Source: CAVVFX01 sp963747535
GTDB lineage: Bacteria > Acidobacteriota > Terriglobia > Bryobacterales > Bryobacteraceae
DNA: 64,000 bases
Assembly: GCA_963747535.1 (NCBI GenBank)
Contig: CAVVFX010000023.1
Location: forward strand, 372,001 to 436,000
Reading direction: 5' to 3'
In this document: in pieces, positions 26,396 to 34,438 of the stretch
How positions within the stretch are numbered: position 1 is the first letter of the stretch
How the letters are laid out: each line of letters starts with the position of its first letter
Program-made: the position numbers and the translations under genes
The notes under the pieces: generated by a model
The model's database searches: none
Seen by the model: the letters and a program-made list of their open reading frames with translations, nothing else
What the model was told of the DNA's origin: nothing

Positions 26396-27340
26396 ATGTG
26401 GCGAATTCGTGCGGCGTGGATCCTGCCTTGCCTCTTTCTGGGCGCTTGCGATGATCGCGATTTCGACTTCTCGGACCGCTATCAGAGCGACTTCCACTAC
26501 TCTTATGCCATCAATCCCGGCGGCCGGCTGGAGGTCGAGAACTTTAATGGTGCAATCGAAATCACGGGTTGGGACCAGAATCGCTGCGATATCACCGGTT
26601 CCAAACATGCCGGCACCGCCGAATTGCGCGACCGGATCAAGATCGACGTGAGTCAGAGCGCGAACGGCATTTATGTACGGAGCGTGCGGCCGGCCGGAGA
26701 TTTCCTCGGCAATGTGGGTGTGCACTATGTGATTCACGTTCCGCGCAAAATCGAACTGAGCCGCATCACCAGTTCCAACGGCTCGATTCACGTCGAGGAC
26801 ATCGAGGGCCGGGCGGATCTCAAAACCAGCAACGGCCCGCTCCGGATAGAGTCGTTGAACGGCGCGTTGACCGCGCATACCAGCAACGGCTCGGTGACCG
26901 CGGAGAATGTCTCGGGCGCGCTGACCTTGCGCACCAGCAACGGCCCGATCCGCGCGGAGCGAGTCAGCGCCGGCATTGAAGCCAGCACATCGAACGGATC
27001 GATCACGGTTCATTTCGACGACAAAGCTGCCGTGTCGCCCGCGCCTTTGAAGTTCGAGACCAGTAACGGGCGGATCGACGTCACCATGCCCGCGCCGCCG
27101 AAGTCCGAAATCCGGGCTCAGACCAGCAACAGCAGCATCACCTTACGGCTTCCCTCGAACACGGCGGCGAAGATACGGGCGGAGACGTCGCATGGCGAAG
27201 TACGTTCCGATTTCCTCGCCGGTGGCGCCGAAGCTGAGCACCACGGCCGGAGGCAGACTCTGGAAGAATCCATCGGAGGCGGAGGTCCGCTGATTGACCT
27301 GCACACCAACAACGGCAGCATCCGTTTGTTGAGGATGTAG
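26396..27340 (+). CDS. Lipoprotein with DUF4097-type beta-helix repeats
   Basis: The ATG at 26396 gives a lipoprotein signal: MWRIRAAW, then a hydrophobic stretch ending in the lipobox LFLGAC with the lipidated Cys. The rest (about 295 residues) is a right-handed beta helix of the DUF4097 type. Segments such as TSNGPLRI, TSNGSVTA, TSNGPIRA and TSNGSITV recur about every 18-20 residues. These proteins are often encoded near envelope stress genes; their role is not established. An upstream in-frame ATG at 26327 would destroy the signal and is not preferred. Confidence 0.85.
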   Translation: MWRIRAAWILPCLFLGACDDRDFDFSDRYQSDFHYSYAINPGGRLEVENFNGAIEITGWDQNRCDITGSKHAGTAELRDRIKIDVSQSANGIYVRSVRPAGDFLGNVGVHYVIHVPRKIELSRITSSNGSIHVEDIEGRADLKTSNGPLRIESLNGALTAHTSNGSVTAENVSGALTLRTSNGPIRAERVSAGIEASTSNGSITVHFDDKAAVSPAPLKFETSNGRIDVTMPAPPKSEIRAQTSNSSITLRLPSNTAAKIRAETSHGEVRSDFLAGGAEAEHHGRRQTLEESIGGGGPLIDLHTNNGSIRLLRM

Positions 27341-27388
27341 CGCCACCTTTGGTTGGCTAACATCGGAGGACTTGTGCCTACTTAAGGA

Positions 27389-27652
27389 TTGGGAGTACTA
27401 TCGTCCCAAATGGCACCCTTCAGCTCATACATTTACAGCGATCCGCAAGCAGGGCGTGTCCTCCAACTGATCATCGCGACGGGTCCGTTGCTGTTGTTGC
27501 TCCTGATGCGCATGGTCGTGGGCCGCAGCAAGGAATTGCTGCTGGCCATGTGGTTAAGTGTGGGATGGTTCGCACTCCGGGCGTCGCTCAATCCCGACGT
27601 GTCGTTTATCCAGAATTACACACAACCGATTGAGCGCCTTTTACAAGGCTAA
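27389..27652 (+). CDS. Small membrane protein of unknown function (87 aa)
   Basis: Two hydrophobic helices (about 27-42 and 50-64) flank a short basic loop (VVGRSKELL). The protein may start at the inner ATG 27410. No family is recognised. It follows the lipoprotein gene by 48 bases on the same strand and could share its transcript; it then faces the convergent secreted-protein gene across a hairpin. Confidence 0.6.
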   Translation: MGVLSSQMAPFSSYIYSDPQAGRVLQLIIATGPLLLLLLMRMVVGRSKELLLAMWLSVGWFALRASLNPDVSFIQNYTQPIERLLQG

Positions 27653-27662
27653 TTGAACGGAC

Positions 27663-27719
27663 GCGGCTCAGCAGCTACGATGAGCTACTGATCGAGCTAC
27701 TGAGCCGCGACCGTGAGGG
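27663..27719. terminator. Hairpin with an inverted copy of the dispersed 22-bp repeat
   Basis: GCGGCTCAGCAGCT (27663-27676) pairs with AGCTACTGAGCCGC (27695-27708) with one mismatch. Bases 27698-27719 are an exact inverted copy of 1043-1064. The element lies between convergent genes and is a good two-way terminator candidate. Confidence 0.6.
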
Positions 27720-27730
27720 AACGGTCCTCG

Positions 27731-28786
27731 TTAAGGATGCACGACCTTCAACGTGTAAATAGTGCCAGTCTGGTCATAGCACGCCTGCACCGCTTCCTTA
27801 TACTTGATCGATTTCTCCATCCTGGTGGCGAACTCCGCAGAAGTGGGAGGCTGCACCAGGCATGTGGAGCACAACTGGGTGCCTCCAATGCTGGCTGCTA
27901 CCGGAAGGCTGAATGGCACCTGGCCCAGTTGGTACGTCATATAGTCGACCTGTCCGGTCAGGCAACCGGTGAGCGTTGGGGAAGCCACTGAGGCCATCTG
28001 ACCGGGAAGGACCTGAACGGGAACATACGGCTGGTTCGCCGCGTTGGTTCCCGCCACCGACATGGCAATCAACTGGTTGCCGCTCGTCACCATCGGGACC
28101 GTTACGTCGATTTGATAAAGACCGGAGCCGATCAGTCCGGCGAACTGCACCGGAGCCGTCACGCCGCCGATGGTCACCGTCACCGGGTTTGCGAGTGGAG
28201 CGGGGTTCGTGACGAGTTGTCCGGTCGGTTGCGCCGGCGTCACCGGACCGAAGCCAGTCCCGTAGAGGGTCAGAACTTCACCCGGTGCAGCCTGCACGGT
28301 CACCGGCGTCTTTCCGAACAATCCAGGTGGAGCGACCAGTTGGTACGTGAAAGGGGCCTGAACCACGGCGAAGAATCCACCCTCTTGCGAGTACGCGAAT
28401 AGGGCGGGAGCCGCGGTCTGTTTATTTGCCTGGAAAGCGTTGCTGACTCCCAGTGAATTAGTGACCTGCACCGGGACCATCCCCATAGTCGGATCGTCCG
28501 GGGCGAGCGCATTGATCTGGGTCGCGCTGACGAAGGCGATATATGCGGCAATGCCATTGACAGTGACCGTCACGCCACCGAGAGTCGTGGGCAGATTGCC
28601 GTTCGTGAAAACGCTCCAATTGGCGGTAGAGGTTGCCAGGTTAGTGCCGGTGATGGTGATGAATGTCGCGGAGGCGAAGCCCGGTGTATAGTTGGCTCCG
28701 TTGACCACGCCCTGGATCACGGGAGCGGCGGCGAATGCTGTAGACGCCATTAGCGAAAGAGCGAGGAAACGCATGTTGGTTCTCAT
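27731..28786 (-). CDS. Secreted protein with Solibacter-type IPT-like domain and Cys-rich C-terminal module
   Basis: Signal peptide with cleavage near residue 20 (LMASTAFAAAP). The first part (about 20-270) matches the Ig-like C-terminal region known from Solibacter proteins, with an N-terminal NGANYTPGFASATFITITGTNLA segment and a LTLYGTGFGPVTPAQ segment. The last 78 residues form a separate module with four Cys in a C-x(n)-CxxC-x(n)-C pattern (GCLTGQVDYMTYQ, LCSTCLVQPP, QACYDQTG). The same module ends the neighbouring gene. The protein is likely exported and surface-bound; function unknown. Confidence 0.75.
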   Translation of the reverse strand: MRTNMRFLALSLMASTAFAAAPVIQGVVNGANYTPGFASATFITITGTNLATSTANWSVFTNGNLPTTLGGVTVTVNGIAAYIAFVSATQINALAPDDPTMGMVPVQVTNSLGVSNAFQANKQTAAPALFAYSQEGGFFAVVQAPFTYQLVAPPGLFGKTPVTVQAAPGEVLTLYGTGFGPVTPAQPTGQLVTNPAPLANPVTVTIGGVTAPVQFAGLIGSGLYQIDVTVPMVTSGNQLIAMSVAGTNAANQPYVPVQVLPGQMASVASPTLTGCLTGQVDYMTYQLGQVPFSLPVAASIGGTQLCSTCLVQPPTSAEFATRMEKSIKYKEAVQACYDQTGTIYTLKVVHP

Positions 28787-28815
28787 GTCGATCAGTTCCT
28801 CAATTGCCAGGTCGC

Positions 28816-29523
28816 TTACGGATGTTTGAGCGTGATCTGGAAAACGTTACCAGTGGAGTCGTAACAGGCGGACACGGTCGCTCCCAGTCCGATCGACGTC
28901 TCCATCTTGCTGACGATCTCCGCGTAGGCCGGCGGCTTCACCGTACAGCTGTTACACATCTGCGTGCCGCCGATACTGGCCGTGTCCGGGAGACCGGCCG
29001 AGATGAGTTGCAGCGAGTAAGTCAAGTAGTCCACCTGGCCGGTGAGGCAACCCGCCTGCGTGGGGAGAGGACTCACAATCGGCGCGTTGACTGCCTTAAC
29101 CTGCAGACTGTAATTTGTGCCTACGTCGCCAAAGGAGGCTTTGAAATAATAGGTGCCCGAAGTCGCGATTGTGGTAGACACAGAAGTTGCGTTGGATGCG
29201 ACGGCGTCCGCCAGGCTGCCTGGCGCCGAGCAGGAATAGTTGCAGCCAACGACGGTCAGTGCGGTCGGCGGATATAAGTCCAGACGAATACGATTGCCCG
29301 GGGATGTCAGGGTCCCGGACACCTGCTGCCCCTTGGCAAGCGTGATGGAATAGACCTTGGTCGGAATCGTGTTGGAGTCGCCAAGGTCGTTGATGATCTG
29401 CCCAAAGTAAATTGGTATCGCGGTGTTGATGTCGAGGCCGGTTGGTAATTGCGCAGCCAGGTGCGCGGGAACGGCGAAAGCCGCGGTCAGAAACACGATT
29501 GCTTTTAAGTGTGAACGTTTCAT
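28816..29523 (-). CDS. Secreted protein with PPC-like domain and the same Cys-rich C-terminal module
   Basis: A signal peptide (hydrophobic FLTAAFAVPAHLA) is followed by a beta domain (about 45-155) of the bacterial pre-peptidase C-terminal type (VYSITLAKGQQVSGTL, then TYYFKASFGD). The C-terminal 78 residues repeat the Cys module of the next gene (GCLTGQVDYLTYS, MCNSCTVKPP, SACYDSTG). The two genes are 29 bases apart on the same strand and are probably co-transcribed. The common end suggests a shared partner or anchoring function; which one is unknown. Confidence 0.75.
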   Translation of the reverse strand: MKRSHLKAIVFLTAAFAVPAHLAAQLPTGLDINTAIPIYFGQIINDLGDSNTIPTKVYSITLAKGQQVSGTLTSPGNRIRLDLYPPTALTVVGCNYSCSAPGSLADAVASNATSVSTTIATSGTYYFKASFGDVGTNYSLQVKAVNAPIVSPLPTQAGCLTGQVDYLTYSLQLISAGLPDTASIGGTQMCNSCTVKPPAYAEIVSKMETSIGLGATVSACYDSTGNVFQITLKHP

Positions 29524-29619
29524 TTGAATTGCCTCCGTCAGTTGAAATTGAACTTCTGAACTTGATTATCTAAGCGCAGGAAACTAGCGAGAATGCGCAC
29601 GATTCAGCGAAACTATTTA

Positions 29620-29632
29620 GGTATTCTATACC
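29620..29632. promoter_or_regulatory. Short dyad GGTAT-TCT-ATACC upstream of the secreted-protein pair
   Basis: A perfect 5-bp inverted repeat about 100 bases before the start of the gene at 28816-29523. The 297-base gap 29524-29820 also holds a GCAGCT-TTC-AGCTGC hairpin at 29734-29748, near the end of the MFS gene. No gene was seen in the gap. Confidence 0.25.
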
Positions 29633-29820
29633 CGAGTTCCGCGGCACAAAAGAGCTAATTTCTCAGTTTTTTTGTAGGCTATTTGTTATTTGTGGAGGCG
29701 GTATTACAGAGCGCACACCTTGCTGATATATTTGCAGCTTTCAGCTGCTAACCGGGGGGCAGACCGCGGTCGAAAGTTTGGCCGCAGCAGCGGGTACTGC
29801 GCCTGCTTTGCGGGCTGCCG

Positions 29821-31083
29821 TCACTTTGACCAGTCGACTTCTTCGATGCGCTGCACGATCACCCCGAACGCCACCACCCCCGCCAGCGCGAATCCCGCCG
29901 CCACGTAGAATGCCGGCAGATAGTGCCCGCCCGACTCTTTGATCAACCAGCCCGTAAACCAGAGGCCGAACATTCCGGGAATATTGCCGATAAAATTCTG
30001 GATACCCGTCCATTGCCCCGCCGCGAGCGGTCCGGCGAGAGTCTGGGTGATCGCCCAAACGTTCGAGGAAATGAATCCGAAAAAGAAGCCAGAAGCGGTC
30101 AGCAGCACCATGGCGACCCGGATGTCCGGAGCGAGCGCCGCCGGAACCAGCGTCACCGCACACAGGCCTAGTCCGAAGCAGGCACAACATTTGCGCACCA
30201 GCGTCGGAGTGAAGCCGCTGGCGATCAGCATATCGGAAACCGATCCGCCCAGCAGCGTTCCCGCCACAATTCCCCAGAACGGAATCTGCCCGATCATCGC
30301 CAGATCGTTCTCGCTGAAATGCCGCTCATCGCGGAAATAGACCGGAATCCAGAACGCGATAAAATACCACGCGTAGTTGCTGCAGAGCAGCCCGAAAAAC
30401 GTTCCCCACGCCGACCGCTTGCGCAGAATCTGTCTGATACTGGGCGCATTGGCGGACCCGCACACCGGCATGGAGTCGGGATGCGGAGACCATAGTACCC
30501 ACGGAATGATCCACAGCAGGCTGGCCCCGCCCACCAGAATAAAGAACGAGCGCCATCCGTACAACGCCATGATCTTTCCGCCGAGCAGCACACCGAGTGC
30601 GGGCCCGGCTTTGGACCCCGCATCGATCAGGCAGTTGGCCAGCCCGCGCTGGTGCTCCCTGAAGTTCGCCGCCAGGATTCGCGAGTACGAGGGATACGCC
30701 ACCGACTCGCCCACGCCCAACAACAGCCGCGCCGCCAGCAGCAGCATGAAGCCATGCGACAATCCCGTAAACAGCGTGGCCGCGGACCAGATCGCAAAAC
30801 CGGCGCCGTATACCCAGTTGACGTTGTACCGGTCCACCACCCATCCCGCCGGGATCTGCAGCAGGGCATACGTCCAGAAGAAGGCGGAGAATAACCGGCC
30901 GAGCTGTTCCGAATCGAGGTGCAATTCGTCGGCCACCATCTTGCCGCCAACCGCGAGGCTTCCGCGATCGATATAGTTGATGCAGATGGAGAGCACCAGC
31001 AGTCCAAGGAAGACCGACTGCGGGAAGGTCAGCGGGATCTTGCCGATGCGGATTCGTGGAGTGGTTCCAGGAGCGACAGCCAT
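29821..31083 (-). CDS. MFS transporter, ACS (sugar acid/anion) family
   Basis: The 420-residue protein has about 12 hydrophobic segments. INYIDRGSLAVGG in the first helix, WVVDRY after helix two and the RLLLGVGESVAYPS segment are typical of the anion:cation symporter family that includes hexuronate, glucarate and tartrate carriers. The start at 31083 is the Met followed by AVAPGTTPRIR; a longer frame would give a very basic extension. Its start codon is only 24 bases from that of the divergent MFS gene at 31108. Substrate not fixed by sequence. Confidence 0.87.
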   Translation of the reverse strand: MAVAPGTTPRIRIGKIPLTFPQSVFLGLLVLSICINYIDRGSLAVGGKMVADELHLDSEQLGRLFSAFFWTYALLQIPAGWVVDRYNVNWVYGAGFAIWSAATLFTGLSHGFMLLLAARLLLGVGESVAYPSYSRILAANFREHQRGLANCLIDAGSKAGPALGVLLGGKIMALYGWRSFFILVGGASLLWIIPWVLWSPHPDSMPVCGSANAPSIRQILRKRSAWGTFFGLLCSNYAWYFIAFWIPVYFRDERHFSENDLAMIGQIPFWGIVAGTLLGGSVSDMLIASGFTPTLVRKCCACFGLGLCAVTLVPAALAPDIRVAMVLLTASGFFFGFISSNVWAITQTLAGPLAAGQWTGIQNFIGNIPGMFGLWFTGWLIKESGGHYLPAFYVAAGFALAGVVAFGVIVQRIEEVDWSK

Positions 31084-31107
31084 GCGCGACCATCTTACTG
31101 TATACCT

Positions 31108-32325
31108 GTGACGCCCTCTGTGTCTTCGCCTCAGACATCTTCGAATCCGTCGAACGCACGGTGGCTTGCAGCGTCGGTGTTTTCCCTTTCGTCGACGCTG
31201 AATTATCTGGACCGCCTGCTGCTCGCCAGCGTGGCTCCCCTCATCATCAAGGAATTCCACCTGACCACGGAAAGCTACGGCTGGCTCTTGTCGGGCCTGG
31301 CCCTGGCTTACGCGCTGGCGTCGCCTCTGACCGGGACTCTGCTCGATCGCTTGGGCTTGAATCGAGGCGCGTCGCTGGCGGTCGGAACGTGGTCGTTGTG
31401 GTGTGCCGCGACCTCTCTGGTGCGCGGGTTCGGAAGCCTGGCGGTGGCGCGGATCGGCTTGGGTATCGCGGAATCGGCGGGCATTCCGGCCGTTGCAAAA
31501 ATGAGCGCGACTTATTTGAGGCCCGGCGAGCGTGCCGTCGGCAGTGCCATCAGCCAGGTGGGACTGAGCCTCGGAGGAATGCTCGCGCCGGCACTGGTTT
31601 ACCTGATGCTACCCAGGTACTCGTGGCGCGCACCGTTCGTGGTAGCCGGCGCGCTGGGACTGCTCTGGATTCCGCTGTGGCTAATGGTCGCCCGTTTCAT
31701 TCCGCCGGCGCCTGTGGCCGTCCCGGCGGGACCGAAGCGGGGCGGAGCGTCGTGGAGCAATCCGCGCATGCTGCTCCTGGGCGGAGTCAACATCCTGTGC
31801 ATGAGCACGTATGTGCTTTGGTCCAACTTCACCACGCTATTCCTGACGCATACTTTTCACGAGACCGCGAAGACTGCAGCGGCTTATGCCTGGTTCCCTC
31901 CCCTGGCCGCCAGCCTGGGAGGCTTCGCCGGCGCATGGCTGTCGTTCCGCTTGATTCTCGCAGGGATGGAGCCGGTCGCCGCCCGGACGCAGGTGGTCCT
32001 GTTCAGCGCCCTCGGATGCCTGATCACGCTGGCCATCCCGTTCGCGCCGTCGAGCCTGCTGGCGACCATCCTGATCGGTGCGAGTTATTTCGCGACGCTC
32101 GCGGGCAGCGTGAATGTGTATACCATTCCGCTGGACCTTTTTGGCGCGGCCGGCGCCGCTACCGCAACGTCCGTGCTGGTTTCAGCCTATGGCCTGCTGC
32201 AGATTTTCCTGTCGCCGCTGATCGGACGGCTGGTGGACCATCACGGCTTCGGTCCGGTCTGCGTGCTGGTGGCATTTCCTCCTTTGCTAGGCTACGCGTT
32301 ATTGAGGCTGGGAGTGATGCGATGA
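31108..32325 (+). CDS. MFS transporter 2, divergent partner
   Basis: The 405-residue protein (GTG start at 31108) has about 12 membrane segments. LNYLDRLLLASVAPL lies in the first helix and GTLLDRLGLNRG after helix two; GLGIAESAGIPAVAK is like the signature of the ACS family. It is a distant relative of the divergent transporter. The stop overlaps the ATG of the next gene (TGA inside ATGA), so the secreted protein at 32322 is translationally coupled. Substrate unknown. Confidence 0.83.
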   Translation: MTPSVSSPQTSSNPSNARWLAASVFSLSSTLNYLDRLLLASVAPLIIKEFHLTTESYGWLLSGLALAYALASPLTGTLLDRLGLNRGASLAVGTWSLWCAATSLVRGFGSLAVARIGLGIAESAGIPAVAKMSATYLRPGERAVGSAISQVGLSLGGMLAPALVYLMLPRYSWRAPFVVAGALGLLWIPLWLMVARFIPPAPVAVPAGPKRGGASWSNPRMLLLGGVNILCMSTYVLWSNFTTLFLTHTFHETAKTAAAYAWFPPLAASLGGFAGAWLSFRLILAGMEPVAARTQVVLFSALGCLITLAIPFAPSSLLATILIGASYFATLAGSVNVYTIPLDLFGAAGAATATSVLVSAYGLLQIFLSPLIGRLVDHHGFGPVCVLVAFPPLLGYALLRLGVMR

Positions 32326-33080
32326 CCGTCGCCGTTTTTCTCGCTCTGCTGGTATCGTCTGCCTGGGCGGACCCCTTGCCGCAGCCGCCCTGTGAAGGCC
32401 GCGAGGTGTCGCCGGCGTATCCCGAGGTGGATCGGCCGCCGGTCGTGAAAGTCTGGGAGGACCATGAACAGGGCCACGATTGGCGTCCGCCATCGTGTAC
32501 CGGTTGGGCAGAACCGGGTTTCTCGACCCTGGTTGCGACCGTCGCGCGTTTCCATTACGCGGGAGGCCGCGAAGCTCTGCTGCGCCGCATTGGAGCCATC
32601 TCTGAACTGAAGGGACTCGAGTACTGGTCGACCACCCATCAGCAATGGGGGACCCTGATCCTCGATGCCTTCGCTTTGTCCGGTCCCTCCGCCGATCAGC
32701 GACGCAATGACTTCTCACCGCAGGAACTTACCCAAGGCCGCCCATGCTTCTTTGAGCAGGAGGATAGCCTGTCCGGCAAAGGGATCTTCGAAATGCACCT
32801 TCGAGCCGGGCCGGAAGGCCGGTTAGTATTCGACACTGCCAACGTGAGCACCTTGCGCTTTCTGATGGTGCCGATTTTCCACCCCGGCGAAGTCCAGTCG
32901 ATTTACTTTCTCGAGTCCGAGTCGAAAGATGTCTGGCGCTATTACAACCTCGCGCGCACCGGGAGGAATGCGAACGTCCTGACCACGGGACACGCCGCAT
33001 CTTCCATCAACCGCGCCGCAGCCTTCTACCGCCATCTCGCCGGAATTCCCCCAGACAAAAACTCTCCCGACGCCCGCTGA
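32322..33080 (+). CDS. Secreted protein of unknown function coupled to the MFS gene
   Basis: The 252-residue protein has a signal peptide (MTVAVFLALLVSSAWA, cleavage before DPLPQPPC) and two Cys in the first 50 residues of the mature part (PPCEGRE and PPSCTGWA). I do not recognise the domain; the body looks like an alpha/beta globular protein (FSTLVATVARFHYAGGREALLRRIG). Its ATG overlaps the transporter stop, which suggests co-regulation with transport of the same compound. Confidence 0.72.
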   Translation: MTVAVFLALLVSSAWADPLPQPPCEGREVSPAYPEVDRPPVVKVWEDHEQGHDWRPPSCTGWAEPGFSTLVATVARFHYAGGREALLRRIGAISELKGLEYWSTTHQQWGTLILDAFALSGPSADQRRNDFSPQELTQGRPCFFEQEDSLSGKGIFEMHLRAGPEGRLVFDTANVSTLRFLMVPIFHPGEVQSIYFLESESKDVWRYYNLARTGRNANVLTTGHAASSINRAAAFYRHLAGIPPDKNSPDAR

Positions 33081-33315
33081 AGTTATCGCCGCCGTCTCTT
33101 GTGGTCTCACCCTTTCTTGACGGGCCCACGTCGCGCAGACCGAGCCGTCTCCGAGTGGCCGATCCGACCGGAACGCATCACTTTCCGGCAACGAGACTCG
33201 CCAGGATCACTCGACGGAGACGCCGCAACTTGACCACGAGTGCGTAACCTCGAAAAGCTCAAACTAGACAGCCGACCGAAAGTCAAACTCCGTGTCGTGG
33301 GAAACCCGTAAGGAG

Positions 33316-33834
33316 TTACTTGGAGAAGTGGGGTTCGATGACATGGACAATCCGATCGAGGACTTCAATTGGGCTCATAACGGGGAAGGGTATGTGGACG
33401 TTCTCAAATCCGGGATGGATATGGCAGCGGGGCATTTGCAAAGGGTCATAATCCGCCTTGCGCGCATTGAGATCGATCCGGACAAACTTAAGGCCACTGG
33501 CGGGCAGAAGTGACAAGTAAAAGCGATAAGCGAGAAGAGTAGTTCGGGCACCGTCCAAACCCAGCGTGACTCCGAATGAGAGCTGCGCGCCTGACTTGAA
33601 TTTTATGCAATTGTCGCATGGTTCGCGGAAGATGGTCGGACCGGCATTGATCTGGGTATCACCATTCCCAGCGCTGTGACGTGATAGTAAATGCACGCCG
33701 TTCCTGGTTCGCCCGGTGTCGGTCGTTCTCTGAAGATACAGTCTAGTTTGACTAAAGTATTCGTGCGGAGGAGGAAACGCGATGTTGGCCAATTCTGATT
33801 CGGTCCTCGCTTCCAATGCCAAGGCCGCTTGCAC
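33316..33834 (-). CDS. Third gene of ATPase operon, His-motif protein, possible effector
   Basis: The start is uncertain: GTG 33834 gives 172 residues and lies 13 bases after the preceding stop; an ATG at 33960 gives 214 residues but overlaps the preceding gene by 113 bases. I do not recognise the family with certainty. The C-terminal half has SFGVTLGLDGARTTLLAYRF, and then a motif with HIHPG, ENVHIPFPVMSP and IEVLDRI. This order of strand, His-x-His and Leu-rich tail loosely resembles TumE/DUF6516-like toxin proteins, a weak similarity only. GC is lower than in flanking genes. A 73-codon frame on the other strand at 33292-33513 overlaps it and is probably a shadow. Confidence 0.6.
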   Translation of the reverse strand: MQAALALEARTESELANIAFPPPHEYFSQTRLYLQRTTDTGRTRNGVHLLSRHSAGNGDTQINAGPTIFREPCDNCIKFKSGAQLSFGVTLGLDGARTTLLAYRFYLSLLPASGLKFVRIDLNARKADYDPLQMPRCHIHPGFENVHIPFPVMSPIEVLDRIVHVIEPHFSK

Positions 33835-33847
33835 GCGATTCCAGATT

Positions 33848-34438
33848 CTAGCGGGCAAGTTCGCTTCTCCCCAGAAGCAACAGCCATTCTGCGAAATGCG
33901 GCTCAGCAGGAAGGTCTGCTCTGGCAGCCCGTCGAAGCACTTCGTCGTCGCCCATGCCATAGTAGGATCTCAACTGGCCGAGGCGGTTCGCGATCTCTTC
34001 AGCGCTCATTGCTGATGGATCAACTGTACGCGCGAATATATTTGCGCCTATGAAGCTACGTATGTTTGGTGCATTGTCGAGAAAACGGCCCGCCGTGATC
34101 AAATCTACACTAAATATGAAAAAGCTACCTGTTTCCAGGCCACTTCGATTAATATCGAGTGAAGCAAATCTTCCTTCATCCCATGTCTCAAATCCGTGCA
34201 TCAGTACGACGGCGCTCTCGGCGGCAAGCAGTTGCTTGATTAGATCTGAGACAGTCTGATTTGTGACATCTATAATGCGAAGTAACCCTGAGGTCTGTAT
34301 GGCCAATTCTTCTTGAAGTTCAGGGATTAGTGGCGACTGCGATGTGGCGTCGACCAGCATGCAGAATCCGGTTTCGCCCCGGAGTTGGAGATCGATGAGG
34401 CGAACTATGTCGAATGCGGAAGCTGGTTTGAAGGTCAT
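33848..34438 (-). CDS. Second gene of ATPase operon: possible inactive P-loop protein
   Basis: The 196-residue protein has no Walker A motif but shows the strand order of an AAA-like core: FCMLVDA (25-31), LLRIIDVTN (52-60), AVVLMHGFETWDE (76-88, in the place of Walker B) and FFIFSVD (106-112, in the place of sensor 1). This reading is my inference; there is no recognised domain. The ATG overlaps the stop of the ATPase gene (TGA in ATGA), so the two proteins are made together in similar amount. It probably partners the ATPase as an adaptor. Confidence 0.7.
   Translation of the reverse strand: MTFKPASAFDIVRLIDLQLRGETGFCMLVDATSQSPLIPELQEELAIQTSGLLRIIDVTNQTVSDLIKQLLAAESAVVLMHGFETWDEGRFASLDINRSGLETGSFFIFSVDLITAGRFLDNAPNIRSFIGANIFARTVDPSAMSAEEIANRLGQLRSYYGMGDDEVLRRAARADLPAEPHFAEWLLLLGRSELAR

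Noticed and set aside
33292..33513. 73-codon frame on the plus strand
   Set aside because: It is antisense to the third gene of the ATPase operon, which has better coding character and motifs. Both could not be ruled in without data.
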